Part shown: piece after piece, positions 7,028 through 16,171 of the stretch | Layout of the letters: each line of letters starts with the position of its first letter | Numbering within the stretch: the stretch's first letter is position 1 | Source of the DNA: JBKJML01 sp046596415 | GTDB taxonomy: Bacteria; Actinomycetota; Thermoleophilia; Gaiellales; Gaiellaceae | DNA length: 16,868 bases | Assembly: GCA_046596415.1 (NCBI GenBank) | Contig: JBKJML010000290.1 | Coordinates: 1 to 16,868 of the forward strand | Reading direction: 5' to 3' | Translations under genes and position numbers: made by a program | The notes under the pieces: model-generated | Told to the model about the DNA's origin: nothing | What the model saw: only the letters and a program-made list of their open reading frames with translations | Databases searched by the model: none

Positions 7028-7280
7028 TCACACCCAGGGGCCCGCGTAGCGCAGGTTGTCGTCCGCGTCGAAATCGAGGCGCTCGAAGTTCGCCTTGAAC
7101 ATGCCCGCGAGCTCGCGGGCCTTCGCGTTGTAGGCGTCCGGGTCGGCCCAGGTCGAGCGCGGGTCGAGCAACGACGAGTCTACGTCGGGACCTCCACCGG
7201 CACCTCGAAGCCGAAGCGCTCGTCGGTGCGGTAGGCGACGCCGTCGAGCTCACCCGACCAAGCAGCGGTGAGGAGGGCTG
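7028..7280 (-). pseudogene. broken 3' fragment of a second pckA
   Basis: The minus strand encodes the last 84 or so residues of a PEP carboxykinase, ending in RYAGPWV and a TGA at 7028-7030. A single missing base near 7189-7190, compared with the intact pckA, causes a frameshift and a stop (GAG GTC CCG ACG TAG). The stretch 7139-7258 matches 11557-11677 of the intact gene with only two substitutions and this one deletion by my reading, while the final 110 bases are much more divergent. The fragment has no N-terminal part: the similarity stops at about 7280, next to the stem-loop. It is therefore a relic, not a working gene. Confidence 0.85.
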
Positions 7281-7284
7281 ACCA

Positions 7285-7324
7285 ACGGGGTCAGGCCCTG
7301 CACGAGCGCAGGGCCTGACCCCGT
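7285..7324. repeat. 17-bp perfect stem-loop, REP-like
   Basis: ACGGGGTCAGGCCCTGC at 7285-7301 is followed by a 6-base loop and its exact reverse complement at 7308-7324. It lies between the end of the pckA relic and the stop of the collagen-like gene, seven bases from the latter. It could work as a terminator for the collagen-like transcript, though no T-run is present, or be a member of a dispersed palindromic repeat family. Only one copy is visible in this window. Confidence 0.8.
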
Positions 7325-7331
7325 CTTCTCG

Positions 7332-8249
7332 TTAGGTACCCGTTCCAGACAGCTGAACGTAGAGGGTGGGCGGCTGCGCATTCGTCGTGATCGAGAGCAT
7401 TGCGGGTTTGAGTCCGGGCACGACCGGTGCGAACATCACATCGATCTCGCAGCTCTGCCCTGCGGCGAGCGTGCTCAGACCTGGGACAAGCGAGGTCGTA
7501 CACGTGTGAGACGTGATGGCAAACCCTGCATCACTGGGCAACACATCGAGACCCGTATCAACACCGAATACAGGCCCGCCGACGCTCGTTACCGTGATCG
7601 TCTGATCCAATGAGGACTGCGACACCGGCACGGAACCAAAGTCCAGAAACATTGGCGAAACAATCAGGGTGCCTGACCCGCTTCCCGGATCGCCCCCACT
7701 ACCTCCACCGCCGCCGGTTCCCGACGTCGAGCAGACCACATTGCTGGCAGCGTCGAAGCCCGAGACGAACGTTCCCTGGGCGCAGGTCTGTCCGGCCAGT
7801 CCGATGCCGGACTGACCCGCTGGACCTTGCAGTCCTTGTGATCCTTGCGCGCCCGTTGCGCCAGGCGCACCGTCGGCGCCTGCAGTCCCGGTGTCGCCCT
7901 TCGCTCCAGCAGCGCCACGCGCACCCGGATCACCCTTCAGTCCCGCCGGCCCAACAGCTCCCGCTAGCCCGGCTGTTCCGGCAATCCCCAGCGCGCCGGT
8001 GTCGCCCTTCGGCCCCTTCTGGCTCCACTGGATCGCGAGCTCGTTCTTCTTGCACTGCTCGCCGGCGACGACGACGCGCAGCTGGCCCTGCCGGCCCTCG
8101 TCGTCGCCTCCGCCCGCGGCCCGATAGCAGCCGTTGATCGTCCCGGCAGCGCCGACGATCGACGACACCGCTCCGGTCGCCCACGCCGTCCCTGCCGCCG
8201 CCGCAAACGCCCCCGCCGCGACCATCACTAAAACCTGCTTCCTGCTCAT
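7332..8249 (-). CDS. secreted collagen-like protein with Ig-like (ASH/Hydin-type) tail
   Basis: This 305-residue protein begins with a signal peptide (MSRKQVLVMVAAGAFAAAAG, cleaved near AWA). Residues 38-78 form a small module with Cys41 and Cys66 (NGCYR, GQLRVVVAGEQC, AIQW), common ahead of collagen-like repeats in actinobacteria. Residues 79-147 are 23 uninterrupted Gly-X-Y triplets, starting GPKGDTGALG. A short piece with Cys156 and Cys173, then a Gly/Ser linker (about 177-193) follow. Residues 194-305 form one Ig-like domain with FLDFGSVPVS and CEIDVMFAPVVPG, typical of ASPM-SPD-2-Hydin or choice-of-anchor D modules. ATG at 8249 was chosen because the signal peptide starts there; the longer open frame upstream lacks protein character. 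The role at the surface, perhaps adhesion or structure, is inference. Confidence 0.82.
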   Translation of the reverse strand: MSRKQVLVMVAAGAFAAAAGTAWATGAVSSIVGAAGTINGCYRAAGGGDDEGRQGQLRVVVAGEQCKKNELAIQWSQKGPKGDTGALGIAGTAGLAGAVGPAGLKGDPGARGAAGAKGDTGTAGADGAPGATGAQGSQGLQGPAGQSGIGLAGQTCAQGTFVSGFDAASNVVCSTSGTGGGGGSGGDPGSGSGTLIVSPMFLDFGSVPVSQSSLDQTITVTSVGGPVFGVDTGLDVLPSDAGFAITSHTCTTSLVPGLSTLAAGQSCEIDVMFAPVVPGLKPAMLSITTNAQPPTLYVQLSGTGT

Positions 8250-8431
8250 CAGTTCCCCAATCGCTGTCGTCCGTTCAAACCACGAGCGTGCTCGCCCGCA
8301 GCTAGTCGTCGTCGAGGTGCAAAGCCGAGTTGGTCTGACCTCTTCCCCCTGTGCCCGCGCTTCGCGCGACTCCACCGTTTCTCTCGTTCATCATCACCCC
8401 CAATACGAATTTCGACAATGGGCCGTATGGC

Positions 8432-8650
8432 CTAAGGGAAAGCCCCACCTTCCTTTCGAGCAGCAAGCGCGGCAAGCTCCGTCCGGGAACGAACGCCGAG
8501 CTTGCGGTAGATCCGGGTCAGGTGGGCCTCCACCGTCTTTGCCGACACCCCGAGCTCCGCCGCAACCTCGTCGTTGCGGCGGCCGAGCGCGACGAGCTTG
8601 GCGACCCGCCGTTCCATCGCCGTCACCCCGCGCGTCGCCACTTCCCCCAT
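8432..8650 (-). CDS. solo LuxR-type helix-turn-helix protein
   Basis: This 72-residue protein is almost entirely a GerE/LuxR DNA-binding domain: ERRVAKLVALGRRNDEVAAELGVSAKTVEAHLTRIYRKLGVRSRTELA. The key parts are EVAAELGVSAKTVEAHL (recognition helix) and YRKLGVRSR. No receiver, sensor or ATPase domain is attached, and an in-frame stop lies four codons before the ATG at 8650. It closely resembles the C-terminal end of large ATPase-LuxR regulators, including the divergent neighbour at 8741-11455, so it may be a shortened paralogue that competes for the same sites, or a residual fragment of one. ATG 8650 is the first start; the ATG at codon 12 is possible. Confidence 0.65.
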   Translation of the reverse strand: MGEVATRGVTAMERRVAKLVALGRRNDEVAAELGVSAKTVEAHLTRIYRKLGVRSRTELAALAARKEGGAFP

Positions 8651-8686
8651 GAGGCCACGCTAAGCGCAAGCCCGTCCGGCCGGTAC

Positions 8687-8700
8687 TAGGGAAACCCCTA
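8687..8700. promoter_or_regulatory. dyad between divergent LuxR genes, candidate operator
   Basis: TAGGGAAACCCCTA is a near-perfect inverted repeat (TAGGG and CCCTA arms, one extra C) in the 90-base gap between the two divergent LuxR-type genes. Its centre lies about 47 bases before the GTG of the large regulator, a usual place for an activator site if transcription begins at that GTG. Binding by either protein is a guess. Confidence 0.4.
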
Positions 8701-8705
8701 AATCC

Positions 8706-8734
8706 TTGTACGCCGGCCGCGTGTCGTCTACAAA
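8706..8734 (+). promoter_or_regulatory. candidate promoter, possibly leaderless, for the ATPase-LuxR gene
   Basis: TTGTAC at 8706-8711 and TACAAA at 8729-8734 are separated by 17 bases. They match the sigma-70 consensus at three and four of six positions. The GTG start at 8741 falls six bases after the -10 box, where transcription would begin, and no properly spaced ribosome site is present, so the mRNA may be leaderless. Confidence 0.35.
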
Positions 8735-8740
8735 TGAGGT

Positions 8741-11451
8741 GTGGCAGCGCTCGTTGGTCGCGAGCGCGAGCTCGTGCAGGTCCGAGAACGTCTTGACGCG
8801 GCGCGAGCCGGTCGAGGTTCGGCGCTGCTCGTCCGGGGCGAGCCCGGGATCGGCAAGTCCACGCTCCTCCGAGCGATCGAGGAAGAGGCGGGAGCAGAAA
8901 CGCGCGTCCTCCGCGCGACCGGTCGTGAATGGGAGAGCGAGCTTCCGTTTGCTGCACTCGCGAGCCTGCTCGTGCCCGTACTCGACCGAATCCCGTCGCT
9001 ACCGGGCCCGCAGGCAACGGCGTTGCGCGGGGCGCTCGCTCTGGAGGAAATCGCCGGCGTCGATCCCTTTGCCGTCGCCGCGGCGACACTCGGCCTCCTC
9101 GCCCTGACGGCTGAGGAACGGCCGTTGCTGTGCATCGTCGACGACGCGCAGTGGCTCGATGCGGCGTCCGCAAACGCGATCCTCTTCAGCTCGCAACGGC
9201 TGGGTGACGTCCCCGTGCTGTTACTGATCGCGGCGCGGGACGGCGAACCGTGGCCGCGCGGGCTCGAGACGTTGGCATCGCTCGAGCTCGGCGGCCTCTC
9301 GGCGGTCGCGGGCGTCGAGCTGATTGCTCGAGATCCCGGCAGGGCGGTACAGGAGGGCGTCGCTCGGCGGCTCGTAGAGCGCACAGGCGGCAACCCTCTC
9401 GCCCTTCTCGAGCTGCAATCGACGCTCTCCGATGACGTCCGGTCGGGCCAGGTCGACCTCCCTGATCTTCTTTCGGCCGGCGAGACAATCACCGAGCTCT
9501 TCCTGAAACGAGCCGAAGCGCTTCCCGCAACAACGCGCGAGGCGCTGCTTCGCGCGTCCGCCGACACGCAGATGCTGACCAGCGACGTCCCCGCCCTGGA
9601 ACCGGCCGAGCGCGCCGGCGTGGTCGAGTTGCGCGACGGACGGGTCGAGTTTCGGCATCCGCTCATGCGGTCGGCCGTCTACTACGGCGCGGAAGAACCT
9701 GACCGTCGTCGCGCCCACGCGGAGCTTGCAGCGTCCGGGGCTTCGGATGACGCCTCACCGCGTCGTGTTCTTCATCTCGCTCGAGCCGCTACAGGTACGG
9801 ACGAGGCAATCGCCGCCGAGCTCGAAACGAATGCACACCGGGTGCTCCGCCGGGGCGGCATCGCCGAGGCAGGAGCCCTGCTCGAGCTGGCCGCGAACCT
9901 CTCTCCCAATGCCTCGGTGCGGGCCGGACGGCTCGCCCAGGCGGCGAACACACTCCTGTTCAGCGGCGACCTGGAGCGGGCAGTGGCAGTGTTGGAGCGG
10001 GCAGACCGAGCGTCCGACGACTCCGCAGCACGCATCGCCGTTGGCCGAGTTCGCGGCAAGATCCTACTTTGGAGCGGAGACGTGATGGGGGCGTTCAGGA
10101 CGCTCGTCGAGACAGGCGAGCACGCGGCATCTGTCGATCGCGCCCTCGGTGCCGCGATCTTCTCCGAGGCGGTGTGGGCTGCGATGACGGCCGCCGAGAT
10201 CCGCGACGCAAGCTCTGCCGCCGGCCGGGCAGCCGGGCTCGCGGACGGGCTCGGAGGATTCCTGGAGGAGAACGCGCAAACACTGCTGCTCCGGGTACAA
10301 ATCATCGCGGGGGAGGCGGGAGACCGCGCGGACGTGTTGACGCGCTACCGGCGGTTAGCCCCTCGCGACGCACTGCCCGACGATCTCGTCTCGGAGTACG
10401 CGCTGACGCTCGTGTGGCTGGAGGCGTTCGAGGAGGCCGCGTCGATTATCGAAGCGGGCTTGAGGCGGGCGCGCGCTTCGGGAGCGCTGACCACTCTTCC
10501 CCTCTTCCTCGGCGTCCAGTGCGAGCTCGCCACGTGGAGGGGCGATCTCCGTGCGGCTCTTGGAGCCGGAGGCGAAGCCGAGCAGCTCTGCGTGCAGCTG
10601 GGCGCCAACGTCTCGTATCCCTACGTCCTCGCGGTGCTCGCGCGAGCGGAAGCCCTCGCGGGCCTGGAGGCCGACGCAGCGGCGCATGCCCGAGCCGCAC
10701 TTGATTTCTCGCGCGCGCACGGGATCGCCTCGATCGAGATCTATGCGGCTTGCGCACTCGGGGCGCTTGCGCTGGGCCAGGGGCGTCACGCCGACGCCGT
10801 CGCCGAGCTCAAGCCATTACAGGCGCTCTACGCCGAACGCGGGATCGGTGAGCCGAACTCGATGCCGTGGCTGGGCGACCTCGCCGAGGCGGCGATCCTC
10901 GCCTCGCAAGACGCGGTCGCCGATGGTGCTCTGGACGATCTCAGCCGCATGGCAAAACGGACCGGCAGCCGCTGGGCCGCCGGGGTGGCCGCACGCGCAC
11001 GGGCGCTCGGCGGGCCGCAGTCGGTTGTGGCCGCCGAGATCGCAGACGCCGCTGCACTCCTCCACGACATGCCGTTCGAGCTCGCACGCGTCCACCTGAT
11101 CCACGGGGAGCGGCTTCGCCGCGCACGGCGGCGGTCAGACTCTCGTCTTCCGCTGCGTCGTGCCCTGGAGAGCTTCGAGCGGATCGGAGCGGAGAGCTGG
11201 GCGAGACGTGCCCGCCGTGAGCTGGCCGCCGCCGGAGACGTCGTCCCCGACACGCTCGCCGCGCCTGAGCAGCTGCTCTCACCGCAGGAGTTCCAGGTCG
11301 CGCTCCTCGTCGCCGAAGGGTTGACGAACCGCGAGGCCGCCGCCCGGCTGATCGTCAGTCCAAAGACGATCGAGTACCACCTTGCGAACGCGTACCGAAA
11401 GCTCGGCGTGCGCTCGCGGGTCGAGCTCGTACGCCGGATCGACGCGCCTCG

Positions 11452-11455
<4 letters not shown>
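8741..11455 (+). CDS. large ATPase-LuxR transcription regulator
   Basis: This 904-residue protein is a signal-transduction ATPase with a LuxR DNA-binding end (MalT/LAL type). The N-terminal AAA-like ATPase has Walker A GEPGIGKS at 33-40 and Walker B LLCIVDD at 129-135, followed by a sensor-like region with RLVERTGGNPLALLEL. Residues about 330-830 are Ala-rich helical repeats resembling TPR units, the usual site of ligand or partner binding. The last 60 residues carry the helix-turn-helix: SPQEFQVALLVAEGLTNREA, VSPKTIEYHL and YRKLGVRSR. GTG at 8741 begins directly at the ALVGRERE motif that opens such proteins. The inducer and targets are unknown; the collagen-like gene and pckA are nearby candidates. 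Its TAG overlaps the pckA stop on the other strand. Confidence 0.9.
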
Positions 11456-13041
<1,586 letters not shown>

Positions 13042-13211
13042 CGGAGTCCCTCCCTTGTCGTCGCGGTCGTCACCGGGGCGGATGGTAACGAGGCCGCAGC
13101 ACCAACGTCGGCCGGGTCTTCCCCAACGACCGGGCGGCGGTCCACTAACCCCCTGCCAGAATTGGTGACGCGTGACATTCAGCCGAGAGGTCCGTCGGTG
13201 GACGCGGGAAG

Positions 13212-13364
13212 ATGTTCCTCTTGCCCCGGCGGACTGTCTCTCTCGCCGCCGCAGAACACCAATATCACGGCGCCTTTGGGAAACGAATCGCACTAGTGGC
13301 CACCCTTGCCGCCCTCGCAGCCGGCGCCGGTCTTACCGCAGTAGCGCGTGCGGCGCGAGGATAG
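13212..13364 (+). CDS. possible 50-residue membrane peptide
   Basis: An ATG-started frame encodes 50 residues with a basic region (PRRT, GKR) and a hydrophobic segment IALVATLAALAAGAGLTAVA near the C-terminus that could cross a membrane once. GGGAAG lies directly before the ATG, too close for a usual ribosome site. It faces the end of the minus-strand remnant with a gap of 12 bases. Nothing identifies it; random GC-rich DNA readily gives Ala-rich frames, so it may not be a gene. Confidence 0.2.
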   Translation: MFLLPRRTVSLAAAEHQYHGAFGKRIALVATLAALAAGAGLTAVARAARG

Positions 13365-13376
13365 GCAGCAACCGCC

Positions 13377-13655
13377 TCAAAGTGCCAGCACGTACCGAAG
13401 GATCGACGGGCTAGACTCGTCCCCCAGCGCCGGCCACGACATACACCGCAGCGTGTAGTCGACGTCGACCGGGTAGAGCTGCCCTTCTCTTTCGAGCCGC
13501 GCGAAGATGTCGTACCCGTCGTTGCTCCCCTTGTGTCGCTCATCTGGCTGCTCGATTCGAGCAGCCAGATGATTCCCTGGGAAGGCCGTTCCCGTTCGAA
13601 CCAGGCCGCGCCCTGCATCTTCCCTGAGTGCAACGACTCGCGGAGCACTGCGCAG
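13377..13655 (-). pseudogene. remnant of an unidentified gene
   Basis: A minus-strand frame of 92 codons runs from just after a TGA (13656-13658) to a TGA at 13377-13379. The last 55 residues read like real protein with GC-ending codons: GSNDGYDIFARLEREGQLYP, then VDVDYTLRCMSWPALGDESS and ILRYVLAL. No ATG or GTG start exists in this open stretch. An ATG at 13670 is in frame but is stopped after four codons (M-T-A-A-stop). The part upstream of residue 30 or so has less protein character and includes a perfect inverted repeat, so the junction there may be a rearrangement. I do not recognise the family. It is probably the 3' end of a disrupted gene. Confidence 0.4.
13540..13572. repeat. 33-base palindrome, 16-bp arms
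   Basis: The arm at 13540-13555 (TCATCTGGCTGCTCGA) is exactly reverse-complemented at 13557-13572, with one T at the centre. It lies inside the unidentified gene remnant. There is no loop to speak of and no T-run, so it is unlike a terminator. Confidence 0.85.
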
Positions 13656-13793
13656 TCAGGCCGCAGTCATGAGGCGGCTCGTGCTTCGTGCCCACGCACG
13701 TATGCCTACGTGGCTAGCGCCGCCGCGCTCGTGGAATGCTAGGCACTTCTTTGGAGTCGCGGGCGCCGGCTACGGGTACGACCTGAGCCGGTA

Positions 13794-15593
13794 CTACGCC
13801 GACGTCACGGTCTCGGTGTCGCGCGCAACGAGCTGCGCGTAGCGGCCTCTCGCCGCGATCAGCTCCTCGTGGGTGCCACGCTCGACCACGCGGCCACCGT
13901 CGAGAACGACGATCTGGTCGGCGTCGCGGACGGTCGAGAGCCGGTGGGCGATCGCAATCGTCGTCCGGCCCTCCGCAAGCCGCTCCAGCGCCTCGTGGAC
14001 GGCCCGCTCGGTCTGCGTGTCGAGCGCCGACGTCGCCTCGTCGAGCACGAGGATCGGCGGGTTACGCAGGATCGTGCGCGCAATCGCGATTCGCTGTTTC
14101 TCACCGCCGGAGAAGCGGTAGCCACGCTCACCGACCACGGTGTCGTACCCCTGGGGCAGCATGGCGATCAGCTCGTGGATCTGGGCGGCGGCGGCCGCCG
14201 CCTCAATCTCCTCGTCGCTCGCGTCGGACTTGGCGAAGCGCAGGTTGTCGCGAACCGAGGCGTGGAAGAGATACGTCTCCTGGGAGACGACGCCCACGGC
14301 TTCGGCGAGCGCGTCGAAGCTGAGGTCGCGCACGTCCACCCCGTCGATCGTCACCCGGCCCTCGGTCGCGTCGTAGAGCCGTGCGACGAGATAGCCGGCG
14401 GTCGTCTTGCCCGAGCCCGTCTCACCGACAAGCGCCGTCTTCGTGCCTGCCGGCGCCTCGAACGACACGTCCTCGAGCGTCCAGGCGACGGGCTCGTAGC
14501 GGAACCAGACCCCGTCGAAGCGGACGTCGCCGCGGGGCCGGGCGAGCGCGCGGCCCCCCTCCTCGATGTCGACGTCGAGGTCGAGGTACTCGAAGACGCG
14601 ATCGAAGAGTGCAAGCGAGGTCTGCACGTCGAGCCCGACACCGAGCAGCGACCCGATTGGGAAGAAGAGCCGTGTCTGAAGCGTGGTGAAGGCGATGATC
14701 GTGCCGAGCGTGACCTCGCCGGAGAAGTGGCCTGCGAACAGGTAGACGAGTGCCGGCATCACGGCGAACGTGGTCTGGATCGAGGCCATCATCCAGCGTC
14801 CGGTCATCCGGCTGCGCACCTCGAGGTCGGCGAGATTCCCCGACTCCGCCTCGAAGCGGCGCGCGAGCTCGGCCGAGCGGCCCATCGTCTTGCCGAGCAG
14901 GATCCCGCTCACCGACAGCGATTCCTGCACGAGGCTCGAGATGTCGGCCATCGACTCCTGCCGCACCTGCACGACCTTCTGACGCGCGTGTCCGACGCGG
15001 CGGGTGAGCCAGACGAAGAGCGGCAGCAGCGCGAGCGAGAAGGCCGTGAGCCGCCAGTCGAGGATGAACATCGCGACGACGCTCGCGATGACGGTGGTCA
15101 CGTTCGCGACGATCGAGGTGGCGGTCGAGGTGACCACCTCCTGCACGCCGCCGATGTCGTTGGCGAGCCGCGACTGAACCTCGCCGGTGCGGGTGCGGGT
15201 GAAGAACGCGAGCGACATGCGCTGGAGGTGCTTGTAGACGGCGGTGCGCAGGTCGTGCATGACCCGCTGGCCGACCTGATTCGAGAGCAGCGTCTGGACG
15301 ACGCCGAGGATCCCGGTGCCGATCGCGATCGCGATCATCCCGCCCACGAGCACGTTGAGCAGCGGCAGGTCGCGCTCGGGGAGTGCCGAGTCGAAGGTCG
15401 CGCGCAGCAGGAAGGCCGGGATCGCCCCGACGGCGGAGGAGAAGAGGATCAGGCCCAGGACGGCGCCGAGGCGGCGCCGGTAGGGCCGGAACAGGCGGAC
15501 GATGCGGCGGAAGTTCGCGCGGCGCACCGCCCGGTCGGCGGGCCGCTCGGGCGGCGGTCCACCGGGGACGAAACCGTGGCCTCTACCTCTCAT
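13794..15593 (-). CDS. ABC exporter half-transporter (fused membrane and ATPase domains)
   Basis: This 599-residue protein is a type IV (MsbA/multidrug-like) half-transporter that works as a dimer in the membrane. Residues about 40-330 form six membrane helices, starting LGAVLGLILFSSAVGAIPAF. The ATPase domain follows with Walker A GETGSGKTT (390-398), Q-loop VVSQET (Gln438), signature FSGGEKQ (494-500), Walker B ILVLDEATSALD (514-525) and the switch His550 (AHRLST). All catalytic residues are present. ATG 15593 overlaps the upstream stop in ATGA, so it is coupled to the acyltransferase gene. Lipid or hydrophobic-compound export is suggested by the neighbours but the substrate is not shown by sequence. 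Confidence 0.93.
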   Translation of the reverse strand: MRGRGHGFVPGGPPPERPADRAVRRANFRRIVRLFRPYRRRLGAVLGLILFSSAVGAIPAFLLRATFDSALPERDLPLLNVLVGGMIAIAIGTGILGVVQTLLSNQVGQRVMHDLRTAVYKHLQRMSLAFFTRTRTGEVQSRLANDIGGVQEVVTSTATSIVANVTTVIASVVAMFILDWRLTAFSLALLPLFVWLTRRVGHARQKVVQVRQESMADISSLVQESLSVSGILLGKTMGRSAELARRFEAESGNLADLEVRSRMTGRWMMASIQTTFAVMPALVYLFAGHFSGEVTLGTIIAFTTLQTRLFFPIGSLLGVGLDVQTSLALFDRVFEYLDLDVDIEEGGRALARPRGDVRFDGVWFRYEPVAWTLEDVSFEAPAGTKTALVGETGSGKTTAGYLVARLYDATEGRVTIDGVDVRDLSFDALAEAVGVVSQETYLFHASVRDNLRFAKSDASDEEIEAAAAAAQIHELIAMLPQGYDTVVGERGYRFSGGEKQRIAIARTILRNPPILVLDEATSALDTQTERAVHEALERLAEGRTTIAIAHRLSTVRDADQIVVLDGGRVVERGTHEELIAARGRYAQLVARDTETVTSA

Positions 15594-16171
15594 GGAGACA
15601 GGGTAGAGACAGCGTCACGGGCTGCGTCAGTGAGCGCTCGAGCAGCTGCGACGGTCGGCTTCGCCCGCTCGACGACGATCGGGTCGCCGACGAGGATCCG
15701 GATGCGCGGGAAGCCGATCCGGCCGCGCGAGAGTGCGCGCGCGGCGTTCTCGATCCGGACCGGCACGAGCGGTGCACCGGTGTGCAGCGCGAGGCGCGCC
15801 GCCCCACGGTGCCAGACCCCGCCGTGGACGTTCCCGGCCGGGAAGATCGCGATTGCCGCACCGGCGCCGAGCAGCTCGACGCCGCGGTCGATGGCCTCGC
15901 GGTCGCCGCGGCCGCGACCGACGGGGAACGCACCGAGCGCCTCGAGCAGGCCGGCGCCGAACCGCGTCCGGAAGAGCTCCTCCTTGGCCATGAAGCGGAG
16001 CGGCTCGTGCGCGGCCAGCGGCAGCAACACGGGATCCAGGAGCGACTCGTGGTTCGCGACGACGATGCAGGGGCCGAGCGGCACGAGACCCTGAACCTCG
16101 ATCCGGTAGACGAGCCGCAGGAGCGGGCCTGGGGCACGATCACGGAGTGCGTTGTAGAGGCCTACTCGCAC
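15590..16171 (-). CDS. PlsC-like glycerolipid acyltransferase
   Basis: This 193-residue protein resembles 1-acyl-sn-glycerol-3-phosphate acyltransferase, which adds the second acyl chain in phospholipid synthesis at the membrane. The catalytic H-x4-D motif is NHESLLD (His41, Asp46). Motif II is around GRGRGDREAI (85-94) and motif IV around GAPLVPVRI. Motif III, normally FPEGTRS, reads FPAGNVHGG at 110-118, so the usual Glu is replaced by Ala; this could change substrate choice or weaken activity. GTG at 16171 was chosen because it overlaps the hydrolase stop by ten bases and gives a family-like start; the long open frame further upstream is a shadow of the hydrolase gene. Its TGA overlaps the ATG of the ABC gene. 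Confidence 0.82.
   Translation of the reverse strand: MRVGLYNALRDRAPGPLLRLVYRIEVQGLVPLGPCIVVANHESLLDPVLLPLAAHEPLRFMAKEELFRTRFGAGLLEALGAFPVGRGRGDREAIDRGVELLGAGAAIAIFPAGNVHGGVWHRGAARLALHTGAPLVPVRIENAARALSRGRIGFPRIRILVGDPIVVERAKPTVAAARALTDAARDAVSTLSP

Larger units (their letters stand above)
13042..13793. other. 752-base gap with gene relics
   Basis: No complete, recognisable gene lies between pckA and the ABC transporter gene. The first 170 bases upstream of pckA hold its ribosome site and presumably its promoter, but no clear -35/-10 pair was found. The rest contains a short plus-strand frame (13212-13364), a minus-strand gene remnant (13377-13655) and a long palindrome (13540-13572). CCGGCT at 13766-13771 can pair with AGCCGG at 13786-13791 just beyond the ABC transporter stop and may be its terminator, though weak. 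Confidence 0.6.

Noticed and set aside
8250..8375. Longer start for the collagen-like protein
   Set aside because: The signal peptide begins at the ATG at 8249; residues before it are not protein-like and would bury the signal.
8360..8378. Short GCGC hairpin in the leader of the collagen-like gene
   Set aside because: Five base pairs with a three-base loop is expected by chance at this base composition.
8434..8452. Second copy of the TAGGGAAACCCC-like dyad at the end of the solo LuxR gene
   Set aside because: The match (AAGGGAAAGCCCC) is partial, and it is inside coding sequence, so chance is the simpler reading.
13042..13293. N-terminal extension of pckA by 84 residues in the same open frame
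   Set aside because: The extension is Arg-rich without protein character, and the ATG at 13041 has a strong GGGAGGG site and family-standard length.
13595..13615. GTTCGAACC resembling a tRNA T-loop
   Set aside because: The flanking bases do not form a T-arm stem on either strand and no acceptor or anticodon arm could be found.
13669..13842. Plus-strand ATG frame of 57 residues (HFFGVAGAGYGYDLSRYYADV region) running into the end of the ABC gene
   Set aside because: It overlaps 49 bases of a firmly identified gene on the other strand and has no ribosome site; likely chance in GC-rich DNA.
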